Of a stretch of 64,000 bases of DNA, positions 27,327 through 36,646 are shown in pieces. The position numbers and the translations under genes were made by a program. The notes under the pieces were generated by a model that saw nothing but the letters and a program-made list of their open reading frames with translations, did no database searches and was not told the origin of the DNA. Origin of the DNA: Amycolatopsis antarctica (GTDB taxonomy: Bacteria; Actinomycetota; Actinomycetes; Mycobacteriales; Pseudonocardiaceae). Each line of letters opens with the position of its first letter. Position 1 is the stretch's first letter. Location of the stretch: NCBI RefSeq assembly GCF_002262875.1, contig NZ_NKYE01000009.1, positions 186,001 through 250,000 on the forward strand, in the 5' to 3' direction.

Positions 27327-28292
27327 TCAGCTCGTGATGTCCTTGGTGGCGAAACGACGGGCGGCCAACAGGGTGAACGCCGTGCCGAACAGCACCGAGG
27401 ACAGTGCACCGCTGGCCATGTTGCTCCAGTCGATGTCGGTCGAGATCAGGTCCATCCAGGCGAACGAGTAGTGCGTGGGCAGATAGTTCCGCAGATCCGC
27501 CAGCGCGGTGATCTGGTCGAGGATCTGCGACACGATCGCCACCAGCACCGCACCGCCTACCGCTCCGAGGGGAGCGTCGGTGACCACGCTGAGCAGCAGC
27601 GCGAAACCGGCCACCCAGGCGAGCTGGATGACGATGTACACCACCGACAACAGCATCGCGAGGAGGCTGTCCGCGAAGGCCACCGTCTCGCCCGTCGGAC
27701 TGATCGCATCCCCCGCCCCGTACCAGATGACGCCCACGATCAGCGCCACCAGCGGAAGCAGTGCCAGCGCGAACGCGGACAGCATCGCCGACACGATCGC
27801 CTTCTGCCGTAGCACCCGGTGCCGGGGCACCGGAATCGCCAGCAGGTACTTCAGGCTGGACCACGAGGACTCGCTGGCGATGGTGTCGCCGAAGAACAGG
27901 GCGACGATCATCGGCAGCAGGAAGGTCCCCGACACGAACAGCGCCAGCACGACGAAGTTCGGTGCGCTGGCGGTCGCCAGGTCGACGAAGCCGCCCGACC
28001 GCCGGTTCGGCTGCGCGTCACCGATCTCGAACGCCACCACCAGGATGAACGGCAGCAGCGCCACGAACCCGAGCAGGAACTGGGTCCGCCGCCTGCGTAA
28101 CTGCCTGCGCAGTTCCACACCGAGCCGGAGCGTGCGCCCCGCCCGGTAACCGGCGACCGCGCCGTCCGCCCCGACCTCGGTGTGCTGCCGCTCGGCTGCG
28201 TCGGTGAGTTCCTGCAACGCCGCCGGGTCGGTGTGCACACCCGTGTCGAGCACGGCGTTCTCCTCCGCCGCGGTCTTCTCGGTCCTGCTCAT
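27327..28292 (-). CDS. ABC-2 type permease, 321 aa
   Basis: It has a 60-residue soluble N-terminus and then about six membrane helices, with the large loop and SSWSSLKYLLAIPVPRHRVLRQK segment typical of ABC-2 permeases of the NatB/YhaP type. GGGGGAGG 4 nt upstream supports the ATG. It follows the hydrolase-ATPase fusion by 61 nt and must be its membrane partner. Substrate unknown. Confidence 0.85.
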   Translation of the reverse strand: MSRTEKTAAEENAVLDTGVHTDPAALQELTDAAERQHTEVGADGAVAGYRAGRTLRLGVELRRQLRRRRTQFLLGFVALLPFILVVAFEIGDAQPNRRSGGFVDLATASAPNFVVLALFVSGTFLLPMIVALFFGDTIASESSWSSLKYLLAIPVPRHRVLRQKAIVSAMLSAFALALLPLVALIVGVIWYGAGDAISPTGETVAFADSLLAMLLSVVYIVIQLAWVAGFALLLSVVTDAPLGAVGGAVLVAIVSQILDQITALADLRNYLPTHYSFAWMDLISTDIDWSNMASGALSSVLFGTAFTLLAARRFATKDITS

Positions 28293-28353
28293 GACACCTC
28301 CCCCTCGACGGTCCGCTCTCCGGCGACCTTCTTCCCGGCGGCTCGGAACCCGC

Positions 28354-31251
28354 TCATCGGCCGTCACCCTCTCCGACGAGTTGCAGGAACGCGTCCTCCA
28401 GCCTGCGCCGCGGACCCGCCTGCTCCACCGCGACCCCGGCACCCACCAAGGTGGCGATCGCCTCGGCACGGGGCAGGCCGTCCAGATCGGCGTGCACGAG
28501 GCTGCCCTCGATCTCCACACCGGTCACGCCCGCCGCGGAGCGCAGCACCTCGGCCGCGTCCTCGGGACGGTCCACCCGGAACGTCGCCTCGCCGCCGGCG
28601 GCGACGATCTCGCTGACCTCTCCCGAGGCGACCAGCGCACCGCGGTGCATCACCACCACGTGGGTGCAGGTCTGTTCCACCTCGGCGAGCAGGTGGCTCG
28701 ACACCAGCACCGTGCGGCCGGTGGCCGCGTAGCGCTGCAGCACCTCACGCATCTGGTGGATCTGTGGCGGGTCGAGTCCGTTGGTCGGTTCGTCGAGCAC
28801 GAGCAGCTCCGGCAGGCCGAGCATCGCCTGCGCGATCGCCAGCCGCTGGCGCATCCCCTGGCTGTAGGTGCGGACGCGGCGGTGCACCGCGTCGCCGAGC
28901 CCGGCGATCTCCAGCGCCTCGGCCACGTGCGCCTTGTCGTCCGGACGTCCCGAGGCCGCCCAGTAGAGCTCGAGGTTCGCGGCACCGGACAGGTGCGGGA
29001 GGAAGCCCGCCCCCTCCACGAAGGAACCGATCCGGGAGAGCACCGGGGCGCCGGGGCTGACCGTATGACCGAAGACCTTGATCCGGCCCTCGGTGGGCGC
29101 GATCAGTCCCATCAGCATGCGCAAGGTGGTCGTCTTGCCCGCGCCGTTCGGGCCCAGCAGGCCGAGAACCTGGCCCGGCTCGACCCGGAAGGACAGGTCC
29201 TTCACCGCGGTGAGCCCGCCCGGGTAACGCTTCGTCAGGTTCTCGATCACCATCGGCGTGGTTTCCAGCGCAGGGTCGACGCGGTGCGAACGGCGCCTGC
29301 GCAAGGCCGCACCGAAGGCGACGAGCGCCGCCAGCAGCAACGCGCCGGCGATACCCAGGATCTGCCCCCATGGCCAGCCGGTGGTCACCGCCGTACCCGG
29401 TACGACGGGCACCGCGATCGAGCCACCGTCGGCGAGGGAGACCTGATACGCCGCGGGCTCGGCGGGCGTCGCGTACGCCTGGTCGGTAGTGCTCACGACG
29501 AGCTGCAGGGAATGCCCGGCCTCGATGGGCCGCACCACACCCGGCAGGGTCACCGTCACCTCGGCCGGGCTGCCGTCGGCGGGCAGAGAGGACACCCGCA
29601 ACGGTGCGATCGCGTTGGTGGGCAGGGTGCGCACACCTTCCGGCGAGACGTCGTAGAGCTTGGCGAACAGCACCGCCTCACGGGCGGTGCCCGGCGGGGC
29701 CGCCACCCGCATGCGGACCGTCGACGCCCCGGTGACGAGAAGCTGCGAGTCGACCGGCGCCGAGGTGAACGTCGCGGACTGGCCCGGTGGATCCGCGGAG
29801 AACAACCCGGCCAGCCGGGACGAGCTGGAGGCCAGCCGGTTCAGTCCGGGGATCCCGCTCACCGCCGCGGGGTTGCCGCCGGGCGGGTTCACGATGCCCT
29901 GCTCGGCGCCCTCCAGCGCCAGGGTCCGGCGTTCGGTCGGCGCTCCGCCGAGGCCCGGGTAGGCCGGCGCCTCGACCGAGCGCACGGAGGGCGCGCCGGA
30001 CGCGCGCAGGGCGCCCTGCACGTCGTAGCTGAAGCCGGTGCCCGGGTCCGCGCCGTTGCCGGTGAGGTGGAAGTCCATCCAGTCGGCGATCTTGCCGCGC
30101 AGCGCGGGCCCGGGACGCCCGCCGTCGTGACCGCCGGTGTACCAGACGGTCTTGACCTTTCCGCCCGCCGCGGCGATCTGGCGAGCGGTGGCGTCGGACT
30201 GGTCCAGCCCGAACAGCGTGTCCGCCTCGCCCTGCACCAGCATGGTGGGCGCGGTGATCTTCGATGCCACCGAGACCGGTGAGACCCGGCGGAGCAGTTC
30301 GGTGGTCTGCGCGTTCGCCTTGCCGGTGGTGGCCACGTCGTTGTAGGCGCGGCAGACCTCCTCGGTGAAGCGCCCGCACGGGTTGGCGGCCGCCGAGGGG
30401 CCCTGGCCGCCGGGTGCCCCGGCCGGGGCACCCGCCGCGGCCGCGCTGTCCGCCGCGCCCGCACCACCCGCGGCGGCACCGGCGGTGGCCTGGTCGTCGT
30501 CCTGCTCCTGGCCGGGCTCCGGTGCCTCGGAGCCGGGCTGGCCCGCGCCGGCCGCGCCGGTGCCCGCGGAGAAGAAGATCCCGGCCCAGGAACGCTTGAA
30601 CACACCCTCCTCGGCGAACGCGCCGGCCGAGGGGGTGCCGGGCTCCACCGGGTCGGGTGAGGCCGCGTTCGGGATGAGGCCCTGGGTGAGGTCGTTGTAG
30701 GTGATCACCGGTGCGATCGCGTCGACGCGCTTGTCGGTGCCCGCGAGCATGAGCGCGAGCGCACCGCCGTAGGAGGCGCCGGTGACGCCGACCTTGGGGT
30801 CGCCGCTCGCGTCCGAGACGACCTCGGGCCTGGCGGCCAGATAGTCGATCAGCGTGCCGCCGTCGGCGACCTCGGCGTCCGGATCGTTCAGCGCGATCTT
30901 GCCGGTGCTGCGGCCGAATCCACGCGCGGAGTAGGTGAGTACGACGAAACCGCGGTCGGCGAGTTCCCTCGCCTCGCTCGCCACGCTGTTCTTGTCCCCG
31001 CCGAAGCCGTGGGGGAGCAGCACCGCGGGGGCGGGCGTCGTCTCCGGTACGTACATCGTCGCGTCGAGCTGGACCAGCTCGCCGGAACCGGGAGCGGCGG
31101 GGGAGTCGATCGTGGCGTCCTGGGTTCGCACGGCGGAGGTGTCCTCACCGCTGCCGGTCCAGAAAAGCGCACCCGCCGCGAGGACCACGACGACGAGCAC
31201 CAGCGCGACGAACCGGCCACGGCGGTCGCTGAGAAGGGGGATTCGGGGCAC
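28354..31251 (-). CDS. Alpha/beta hydrolase - membrane helix - ABC ATPase fusion, 965 aa
   Basis: Three parts are clear. A membrane helix (residues about 14-32) leads to a large alpha/beta hydrolase of the CocE/X-Pro dipeptidyl peptidase type with nucleophile elbow GASYGG, a variable Gly/Ala/Pro-rich insert, and a C-terminal jelly-roll-like domain. A second membrane helix (about 633-655) is followed by a full ABC ATPase from residue 667: Walker A GPNGAGKTTT, signature YSQGMRQRL, Walker B LLVLDEPTNGLD. The hydrolase should be outside the membrane and the ATPase inside. GTG 31251 has TACGGT 6 nt upstream, so it is probably leaderless. Confidence 0.88.
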   Translation of the reverse strand: MPRIPLLSDRRGRFVALVLVVVVLAAGALFWTGSGEDTSAVRTQDATIDSPAAPGSGELVQLDATMYVPETTPAPAVLLPHGFGGDKNSVASEARELADRGFVVLTYSARGFGRSTGKIALNDPDAEVADGGTLIDYLAARPEVVSDASGDPKVGVTGASYGGALALMLAGTDKRVDAIAPVITYNDLTQGLIPNAASPDPVEPGTPSAGAFAEEGVFKRSWAGIFFSAGTGAAGAGQPGSEAPEPGQEQDDDQATAGAAAGGAGAADSAAAAGAPAGAPGGQGPSAAANPCGRFTEEVCRAYNDVATTGKANAQTTELLRRVSPVSVASKITAPTMLVQGEADTLFGLDQSDATARQIAAAGGKVKTVWYTGGHDGGRPGPALRGKIADWMDFHLTGNGADPGTGFSYDVQGALRASGAPSVRSVEAPAYPGLGGAPTERRTLALEGAEQGIVNPPGGNPAAVSGIPGLNRLASSSSRLAGLFSADPPGQSATFTSAPVDSQLLVTGASTVRMRVAAPPGTAREAVLFAKLYDVSPEGVRTLPTNAIAPLRVSSLPADGSPAEVTVTLPGVVRPIEAGHSLQLVVSTTDQAYATPAEPAAYQVSLADGGSIAVPVVPGTAVTTGWPWGQILGIAGALLLAALVAFGAALRRRRSHRVDPALETTPMVIENLTKRYPGGLTAVKDLSFRVEPGQVLGLLGPNGAGKTTTLRMLMGLIAPTEGRIKVFGHTVSPGAPVLSRIGSFVEGAGFLPHLSGAANLELYWAASGRPDDKAHVAEALEIAGLGDAVHRRVRTYSQGMRQRLAIAQAMLGLPELLVLDEPTNGLDPPQIHQMREVLQRYAATGRTVLVSSHLLAEVEQTCTHVVVMHRGALVASGEVSEIVAAGGEATFRVDRPEDAAEVLRSAAGVTGVEIEGSLVHADLDGLPRAEAIATLVGAGVAVEQAGPRRRLEDAFLQLVGEGDGR

Positions 31252-31409
31252 GAAGCGACCGTATGTGAAGTTTCCTGAGAACGTCCGCTGGGGAACCTAT
31301 CGATCGGGTATCCGAGGGGGCGTTGTGACACACGTTACGCACGTGGCACGGTGACCGAATCGGTCCCGGCTGGCTTTCCGGCCGCTCAGACGTGAAGATG
31401 GAGGGTGTT

Positions 31410-31512
31410 GTGGAGGGGAGTATTCCTTCGCGGTGGTGTCGTCAACACGGTTGCCCAGGTGGCGCCCGGTGCCACCGGCCGGTCTCAGCGAACCGGTGGA
31501 AGAGACCTCCGG
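31410..31512 (+). promoter_or_regulatory. yybP-ykoY (manganese) riboswitch
   Basis: The conserved blocks are present in order: GGAGGGGAGTA (31412-31422), GTCGTCAACACG in the middle, a GC-rich arm CCACCGGCCGGTCTC, and the closing AACCGGTGGAAGAGACCTCC. GGAGG at 31412 pairs with CCTCC at 31506-31510 to make P1. This class senses Mn2+ and commonly controls TerC and Mn exporters. A TerC gene starts 42 nt downstream. Confidence 0.85.
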
Positions 31513-31553
31513 CTAGTGGCAGTGCCCATCCGCTATCCGGAGGAAACGAGTAA

Positions 31554-32627
31554 ATGAACGTGCCTTTGTGGCTGTGGCTCGCGACGATCGGCGGGCTGAT
31601 CGTCCTGCTCGCGATCGACCTGGTCATCGTCGATCGCAAACCCCACGAGGTCACCACCGGTGAAGCGGCCAAGTGGGTCACCTTCTACGTGGCCTGCGCC
31701 GTGCTGTTCGGTATCGGCGTGTGGGTCTTCGGCGGGCACGATCCCGGCGTCGAGTTCTTCACCGGTTACATCACCGAGTACTCGCTCAGCGTGGACAACC
31801 TGTTCATCTTCATGGTGATCATGTCCTCGTTCAAGGTGCCCGGGATCCACCAGCACCGAGTGCTGCTGATCGGCATCGTGCTCGCGCTCGTCATGCGCAG
31901 CGTGTTCATCGCCGTCGGTGCCGCGCTGATCGCCCAGTTCGTCTGGATCTTCTTCCTGTTCGGCGCCATCCTGGTCTGGACCGCCGTGAGCATGGTCCGT
32001 GGCAACGGCGATCACGACGAGTACAACGAGAACGCGGTCACCAAGTGGGTCCGCAAGGTCTTCCCGGTGACCGAGGACTACGTCGGGCACAAGTCGTTCG
32101 TCAAGCGGGACGGCAAGCGCTGGATCACCCCGATGTTCGTGGTGATCGTCGCGATCGGCAGCGCCGACCTGCTCTTCGCCGTCGACTCGATCCCGGCGAT
32201 CTTCGGCATCACCCAGGACGCCTTCCTGGTCTTCGCCGCCAACGCGTTCGCCCTGATGGGCCTGCGGCAGCTCTACTTCCTGCTCGGCGGCCTGGTCACC
32301 AAGCTGGTGTACCTGTCCTACGGTCTGGCGATCATCCTGGCGTTCATCGGGCTGAAGTTGTTCCTGCACGCCCTGCACGAGTACCACCTGGTGCCGGAGT
32401 GGCTGGAGATCAACAACTGGATGTCGCTCGGCGTGATCGTCGTGGTCCTGGCCGCGACCACGATCCTGAGCCTGCGTAAGGCGAAGAAGGATCCGGAGTC
32501 CGTCCAGGGGCCGACGCTGGAGCTGCACGCGAAGGCGCCGGAGGAGCGTGAGGCCGAGGCGAAGGCCGAGAGCGGCGAGTCGGCCGACTCGGATTCCGGT
32601 TCCTCGTCCGCACACGGGGATCGTTAG
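31554..32627 (+). CDS. TerC-family membrane protein, 357 aa
   Basis: About nine membrane helices carry the TerC hallmarks: acidic residues in YSLSVDNLFIFMVI and DLLFAVDSIPAIFGIT, which line a metal path. The C-terminal 45 residues are a charged, Ser/Glu-rich cytoplasmic tail. TerC proteins (Alx/MeeF group) export Mn2+ and help metallate exported proteins, which fits the riboswitch upstream. GGAGGAA 9 nt before the ATG sets the start. Confidence 0.93.
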   Translation: MNVPLWLWLATIGGLIVLLAIDLVIVDRKPHEVTTGEAAKWVTFYVACAVLFGIGVWVFGGHDPGVEFFTGYITEYSLSVDNLFIFMVIMSSFKVPGIHQHRVLLIGIVLALVMRSVFIAVGAALIAQFVWIFFLFGAILVWTAVSMVRGNGDHDEYNENAVTKWVRKVFPVTEDYVGHKSFVKRDGKRWITPMFVVIVAIGSADLLFAVDSIPAIFGITQDAFLVFAANAFALMGLRQLYFLLGGLVTKLVYLSYGLAIILAFIGLKLFLHALHEYHLVPEWLEINNWMSLGVIVVVLAATTILSLRKAKKDPESVQGPTLELHAKAPEEREAEAKAESGESADSDSGSSSAHGDR

Positions 32628-32656
32628 TTCGGCTAAGTACATGTACGGTCGGGACC

Positions 32657-34642
32657 GTGCGTCCTGCTGACATCGAACACATCGCCGTCCCCAGCACCCC
32701 CGCACTGCGCGGGGAGCTGCTGCTGACCGGACTGTCCACACCCGACCCGGTGCGTGACTCCTACCGGAGTTCACTGCGCCGGGTCGGGTTCGACGGGAGC
32801 GACACCCTCTGGTCACGCGGGGAGGCGGACACCGCGCCCGCCATCTCCCCGGACGGCCGCTGGGTCGCGTTCCTGCGGGCGTCCCGCGAGGACACCGGGG
32901 CCACCGCCCGCGCTCAGGTGCACGTCATGCCGGCCGGCGGCGGCGAGGCCGTCCGGGTCACCGAGTTCCTGCTCGGTTCCGGAGAGCCGGTCTGGTCGCC
33001 GGACTCCACCAGGATCGCCGTCACCGCACGGATCCCGGAGCCGGGCCGGTACGGCAGTACAGACCCGCGCTGGGACACCGAGCCCGGGGCGGCCGCCGAG
33101 GCGCCCCGCCGCATCACCCGATTCGACTATCGCGTCGACGACGTCGGTTTCCTGCGGGACCGGCCCGCCCGGCTGCACGTGGTGGACGTGGCGGCCGCGC
33201 TCGCTCCCGAGCGGCCGGCCCGCGCACGGCCCGCCGAGCCGATCACCCTGACCGACGGGCTCGCCTCGGTCGAGCATCCGGCCTGGCTCGACGACGAGAC
33301 CGTGCTGGTGGTGGCTCCGCGGGACTGGGACGTCGCGGAGTCCCTGCACAGCGACATCTACGCGATCCCGGTGGCGGGCGGATCGCCGCGTGAGGTCGTC
33401 CGCTCGGCCGGCCAGGTGGTCCGGCTGGCTGTGGACCAGGCAGGGAACGTGTGGTTCCTCTGCAACGCCTTCGACGGGTTCGCCCCGGTCGCCCGCAACC
33501 ACGGCCTGTGGACCGCCGACGTTCCCCCTGGCGGCGGTGGGCCCGTCGTACCGCGCAGACTCACCGACCCGGAGAGCGTCGCCTGCGCACCGGAGGCGGG
33601 ACCGCCGGTGCGCTTCGGCGACGGGGTACTCGTGGGCGTCAACAACCGCGGCGCGGTGGAACTGCGGCACGTACCGGCGGACGCCGAGACCGCGCCACTG
33701 GGCGAACTCGCCCTCCTCGCGGGCGACCGGGGCCTGGTGCGTTCCTTCGCCGCGGACGTCACCACGATCGTCGCGGTGATCTCCACCCCGCACAGTGCCG
33801 GTGAGCTGGTGCTGCTGCGCGACGGTACGGCCACCGAACTGACGGACTGGTCGAAACCGTTGCGCGGCAAGGGAATCCTGCCCCCGGAAGAGCTGTCCGG
33901 GCAGGCGGGCGACGGGTATCCGGTGCACGGCTGGCTGGTCCGGCCCGAGGGCCCGGGGCCGCACCCGGTGCTGCTGGTCGTGCACGGCGGCCCGTTCGCC
34001 GCGTACAACTGGGGACTGTTCGACGAGGCGCAGGTGTACGCCGCCGCGGGCTACGCCGTCGTCCTGCCCAACCCGCGCGGATCCTGCGGATACGGGGAGA
34101 AGCACGCCCGCGCCATCATCGGCAGGCTGGGCACCGACGACGCGGCGGACGTGCTGGCGCTGCTCGACCTCGCCCTCGAGCAGTCCGATCTGGACGGTGA
34201 CCGGGTCGGCGTGATGGGCGGGTCCTACGGCGGGTTCATGACCGGCTGGCTGGCCGCGCACCACGGGCAGCGGTTCCGCGCCGCGTGGAGCGAGCGTGCC
34301 GTCAACGCCTGGGACTCCTTCGCGGGCTCCTCCGACATCGGCTGGTACTTCGCGGAGAACTACGTCGGCACCGATCCCGAGGAACAGCGGGCCCGCAGCC
34401 CGCTGACCCACGCGGACCGGATCGGCATCCCGTTCGCCGTGGTGCACTCGGAGCAGGACTGGCGCTGTCCGCTGGAGCAGGCGCAGCGGATGTTCGTCGC
34501 GCTGCGCTCGCACGGCGTCGAGACGGAGCTGTTGCTGTTTTCGGGGGAGGGGCACGAGCTGACCCGCTCGGGCAGCCCCCGGCATCGGCTGCAGCGCTTC
34601 GAGGCCGTCCTGCACTGGTGGGCGCGTCACCTCCGGCCGTGA
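32657..34642 (+). CDS. S9-family prolyl oligopeptidase-like peptidase, 661 aa
   Basis: The N-terminal 390 residues form a beta-propeller with TolB/WD-like blades (AISPDGRWVAFLRAS, EPVWSPDSTRIAVTA). The C-terminal alpha/beta hydrolase has the Ser nucleophile in GVMGGSYGGFMTG, Asp in HSEQDWRCP and His in GEGHELTRS. It is an acylaminoacyl peptidase-like enzyme, cytosolic (no signal peptide). The GTG start has TACGGT 7 nt upstream and no ribosome site, so the message is probably leaderless. The next gene overlaps its stop. Confidence 0.92.
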   Translation: MRPADIEHIAVPSTPALRGELLLTGLSTPDPVRDSYRSSLRRVGFDGSDTLWSRGEADTAPAISPDGRWVAFLRASREDTGATARAQVHVMPAGGGEAVRVTEFLLGSGEPVWSPDSTRIAVTARIPEPGRYGSTDPRWDTEPGAAAEAPRRITRFDYRVDDVGFLRDRPARLHVVDVAAALAPERPARARPAEPITLTDGLASVEHPAWLDDETVLVVAPRDWDVAESLHSDIYAIPVAGGSPREVVRSAGQVVRLAVDQAGNVWFLCNAFDGFAPVARNHGLWTADVPPGGGGPVVPRRLTDPESVACAPEAGPPVRFGDGVLVGVNNRGAVELRHVPADAETAPLGELALLAGDRGLVRSFAADVTTIVAVISTPHSAGELVLLRDGTATELTDWSKPLRGKGILPPEELSGQAGDGYPVHGWLVRPEGPGPHPVLLVVHGGPFAAYNWGLFDEAQVYAAAGYAVVLPNPRGSCGYGEKHARAIIGRLGTDDAADVLALLDLALEQSDLDGDRVGVMGGSYGGFMTGWLAAHHGQRFRAAWSERAVNAWDSFAGSSDIGWYFAENYVGTDPEEQRARSPLTHADRIGIPFAVVHSEQDWRCPLEQAQRMFVALRSHGVETELLLFSGEGHELTRSGSPRHRLQRFEAVLHWWARHLRP

Positions 34643-35193
34643 TGACGGACTGGCTGGTCCGCCGGGCGACGGCCGCCGACGCGGCGGAGATGGCCCGCGT
34701 GCACACCGAGGGCTGGCGCGCCGCCTACCGAGGCCTGCTGCCGGAGCGCCATCTCCACGGCCTGCGCGCGGTGGACCGGGTGGAGTCGATGGCCGACCGC
34801 GCGTCCCGGCCGGATCCGGAGGCCGTGTTCGTGGCCGTCCGCCCCGATGGCGGGACGGGACTGGGCGCCGTGGCCGTGGTGCTGCCGGTGCGATCGGCGG
34901 GCGACCGTCATCCGGTGCTGCCCACCGGTGAACTCGCCTCGCTCTACGCCGATCCCGCCGCCCTCGGCACGGGAGCCGGGTTCGCCGTGCACCGGGCGGG
35001 GCTGGATCACCTGAGCCGGTGCGGGTTCCGGTACGCCGTGCTCTGGGTGCTGCGGGGCAACGCCCGTGCCCGCACGTTCTACGAGGCGCGCGGCTGGCGA
35101 CCGGACGGCGCGGGCAGGCAGGACATGATCGGCGGGTTCGCGGCCGAGGAGATCCGGTACGCGATTGCGCTCAGTCCAGCAGCAGGTAGTTGA
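34642..35193 (+). CDS. GNAT-family N-acetyltransferase, 183 aa
   Basis: Classic single-domain GNAT: VRRATAADAAEMARVHTEGWRAAYRG at the N-terminus, the ELASLYADPAALGTGAGFAVHRAG acetyl-CoA loop, and LRGNARARTFYEARGWRPDG at the end. The ATG shares one base with the stop of the peptidase gene (TGATG), so it is coupled to it. Its 3' end overlaps the convergent RES gene by 23 nt. Substrate unknown. Confidence 0.88.
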   Translation: MTDWLVRRATAADAAEMARVHTEGWRAAYRGLLPERHLHGLRAVDRVESMADRASRPDPEAVFVAVRPDGGTGLGAVAVVLPVRSAGDRHPVLPTGELASLYADPAALGTGAGFAVHRAGLDHLSRCGFRYAVLWVLRGNARARTFYEARGWRPDGAGRQDMIGGFAAEEIRYAIALSPAAGS

Positions 35194-35827
35194 GTTCCTG
35201 GCAGATCCGGCCGAGCGGCACGTCCAGGCCGGGATGGTCGAGGGGCAGCAGGACGTCGGGGCGCAGGGGCAGCGCCGCACCCGCGGGCGGGTCCCACAGG
35301 GCCAGCGCGGGGTCGCCGGAGTCCATCGAGGACCGGTACCAGAGCCCGTCGATGTCCGGCACCGCCGCGCGGATCGCGCGGGCCCAGGCCTGGGTGGTCC
35401 GCTTCGGGCCGCTGGATATCTCCTGGGAGGCACCGACCCTGGTCGGCCACAGCCCGGACAGGTCCAGCAGGCGCAGGGTGCGGGACGGCCGGACGATGAC
35501 GAGCTGCGGTTCACGTGTCTTGCGGTCCACTGTGGACGTCGTCTGGAAGACCTCGGCGACACTCGTCCGCACGGTCAGCCCGAAGTAGCAGACGCCGTTG
35601 CCCGCGTCGGTCACCGGTGCGTGGTCCCGGCCGGGGGTCTGCTGGTCGAACCGTCCGTGCGGGAGCGGGCCGGTGTGCCGGAAGGAGTCCCACTGCTGGG
35701 GATGGTTGCCGCCGGAGGAGAAGATCCGGACGAGCCGGGTGGCCGGGTGCACCGCGACGACGTCCTGCGTGGGATGGAGTTCCTTGAGCAGGACGGCGCG
35801 CGCGGGCGGCAGGGGAAGCCTTGCCAT
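35171..35827 (-). CDS. RES-domain protein, putative NAD-degrading toxin, 218 aa
   Basis: The RES domain spans about residues 30-205, with the family's conserved Arg (RLVRIF and HGRFD), Glu (TSVAEVFQ) and late Ser region, plus YFGLTVRTSVAE. RES toxins such as MbcT break NAD+ by phosphorolysis. The gene lies 53 nt after the putative antitoxin gene and has no ribosome site of its own, so low-level coupled translation is likely. It contains one copy of the GTCCACTGTGGAC palindrome. Confidence 0.8.
   Translation of the reverse strand: MARLPLPPARAVLLKELHPTQDVVAVHPATRLVRIFSSGGNHPQQWDSFRHTGPLPHGRFDQQTPGRDHAPVTDAGNGVCYFGLTVRTSVAEVFQTTSTVDRKTREPQLVIVRPSRTLRLLDLSGLWPTRVGASQEISSGPKRTTQAWARAIRAAVPDIDGLWYRSSMDSGDPALALWDPPAGAALPLRPDVLLPLDHPGLDVPLGRICQELNYLLLD
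35525..35537. repeat. Palindrome GTCCACTGTGGAC, copy 2
   Basis: Exact copy inside the RES gene; the coding strand reads TCC ACA GTG GAC = Ser-Thr-Val-Asp. Confidence 0.8.
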
Positions 35828-35880
35828 GAGGAGCTGGTACCTGTTTCGTGCCGTGAGCGGACCCGAGGGAAGTGTGACCC

Positions 35881-36459
35881 TCAGGCGGGCGAGCCGAGCG
35901 TGGCCGCGAGCGCCGCGACCCGTTCGGGGCCGCCGCCTGCCAGCAGCCAGTGCCGCGGCGTCGCGGCCCGCCCGTTGATCTCGAGGTCGTCCTGCGTGGT
36001 TCCCATGAACGCCGCGACGACCAGTGCCGGCTGGTCCTCCGGTACCGCGCGCAGCACGACCTCCAGGCCGGGCAGCACACCGCTGGCGGTGAACTGCCAG
36101 CTCGGCAGCCGCCACGCGGGCGTCTTCCAGCCGGTGAGCCTGCCCTCGGAGAGCCGGTGTCGGATGCGGCTGGTGTCGACGCCGAGCAGCCGCGCGGCGG
36201 CGGTCACGGTCAGTGCGGACTCGGCGAGGACGGCGTGCGCGGCGACCGTCCGGGCACGGAAGTCCTCCTGGTCCGCGTAGGGCGACAGGTCCAGGCCGAC
36301 GTCGGTGAGCGCCTCGCGTTCGTCGGTGGTGAAGAACCTGGCCGGATCGGGGTTCGTCGGCGCCAGCTTGCGTGCGGCGTCCTCGACCAGCGTCAGGAAC
36401 TGCGTGACGTCCACTCTCAGTCCGGCCTTGGCCAGGATAGTCTCGAGCGCGAGGGTCAT
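35881..36459 (-). CDS. HTH protein, putative antitoxin of the RES gene, 192 aa
   Basis: The central part is a MerR/excisionase-like helix-turn-helix (LTVTAAARLLGVDTSRIRHR, then LSEGRLTGWKTPAWRLPSWQF). The C-terminal 60 residues (PALVVAAFMGTTQDDLEIN and RHWLLAGG) resemble the region by which Xre/MbcA/ParS antitoxins hold RES toxins. The order antitoxin then RES toxin is the usual one. ATG 36459 has TAGCCT 6 nt upstream (36466-36471) and no ribosome site, giving a leaderless message. The function is inferred mainly from the neighbour. Confidence 0.65.
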   Translation of the reverse strand: MTLALETILAKAGLRVDVTQFLTLVEDAARKLAPTNPDPARFFTTDEREALTDVGLDLSPYADQEDFRARTVAAHAVLAESALTVTAAARLLGVDTSRIRHRLSEGRLTGWKTPAWRLPSWQFTASGVLPGLEVVLRAVPEDQPALVVAAFMGTTQDDLEINGRAATPRHWLLAGGGPERVAALAATLGSPA

Positions 36460-36646
36460 GAGCACAGGCTAACCGCAATGTGCGGGTTCGTGCGCTTCGC
36501 GACCCGGATGTGTGGCAATTCACCAAAGATCGACACGCAACGCACACGATCAAACACATGGTGTGCATACAGCCGCCAGTCTCCCCAGTGCGCGCTACCT
36601 TGTCCAGACCCCGGACGGTGGCTGTCGGGCGCCAGGGGAGGCGGTT

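Noticed and set aside
31331-31345. CACGT-TACGC-ACGTG dyad between the ABC fusion and TerC
   Set aside because: Arms of only 5 bp and a common word; it may be an operator, but the support is too thin.
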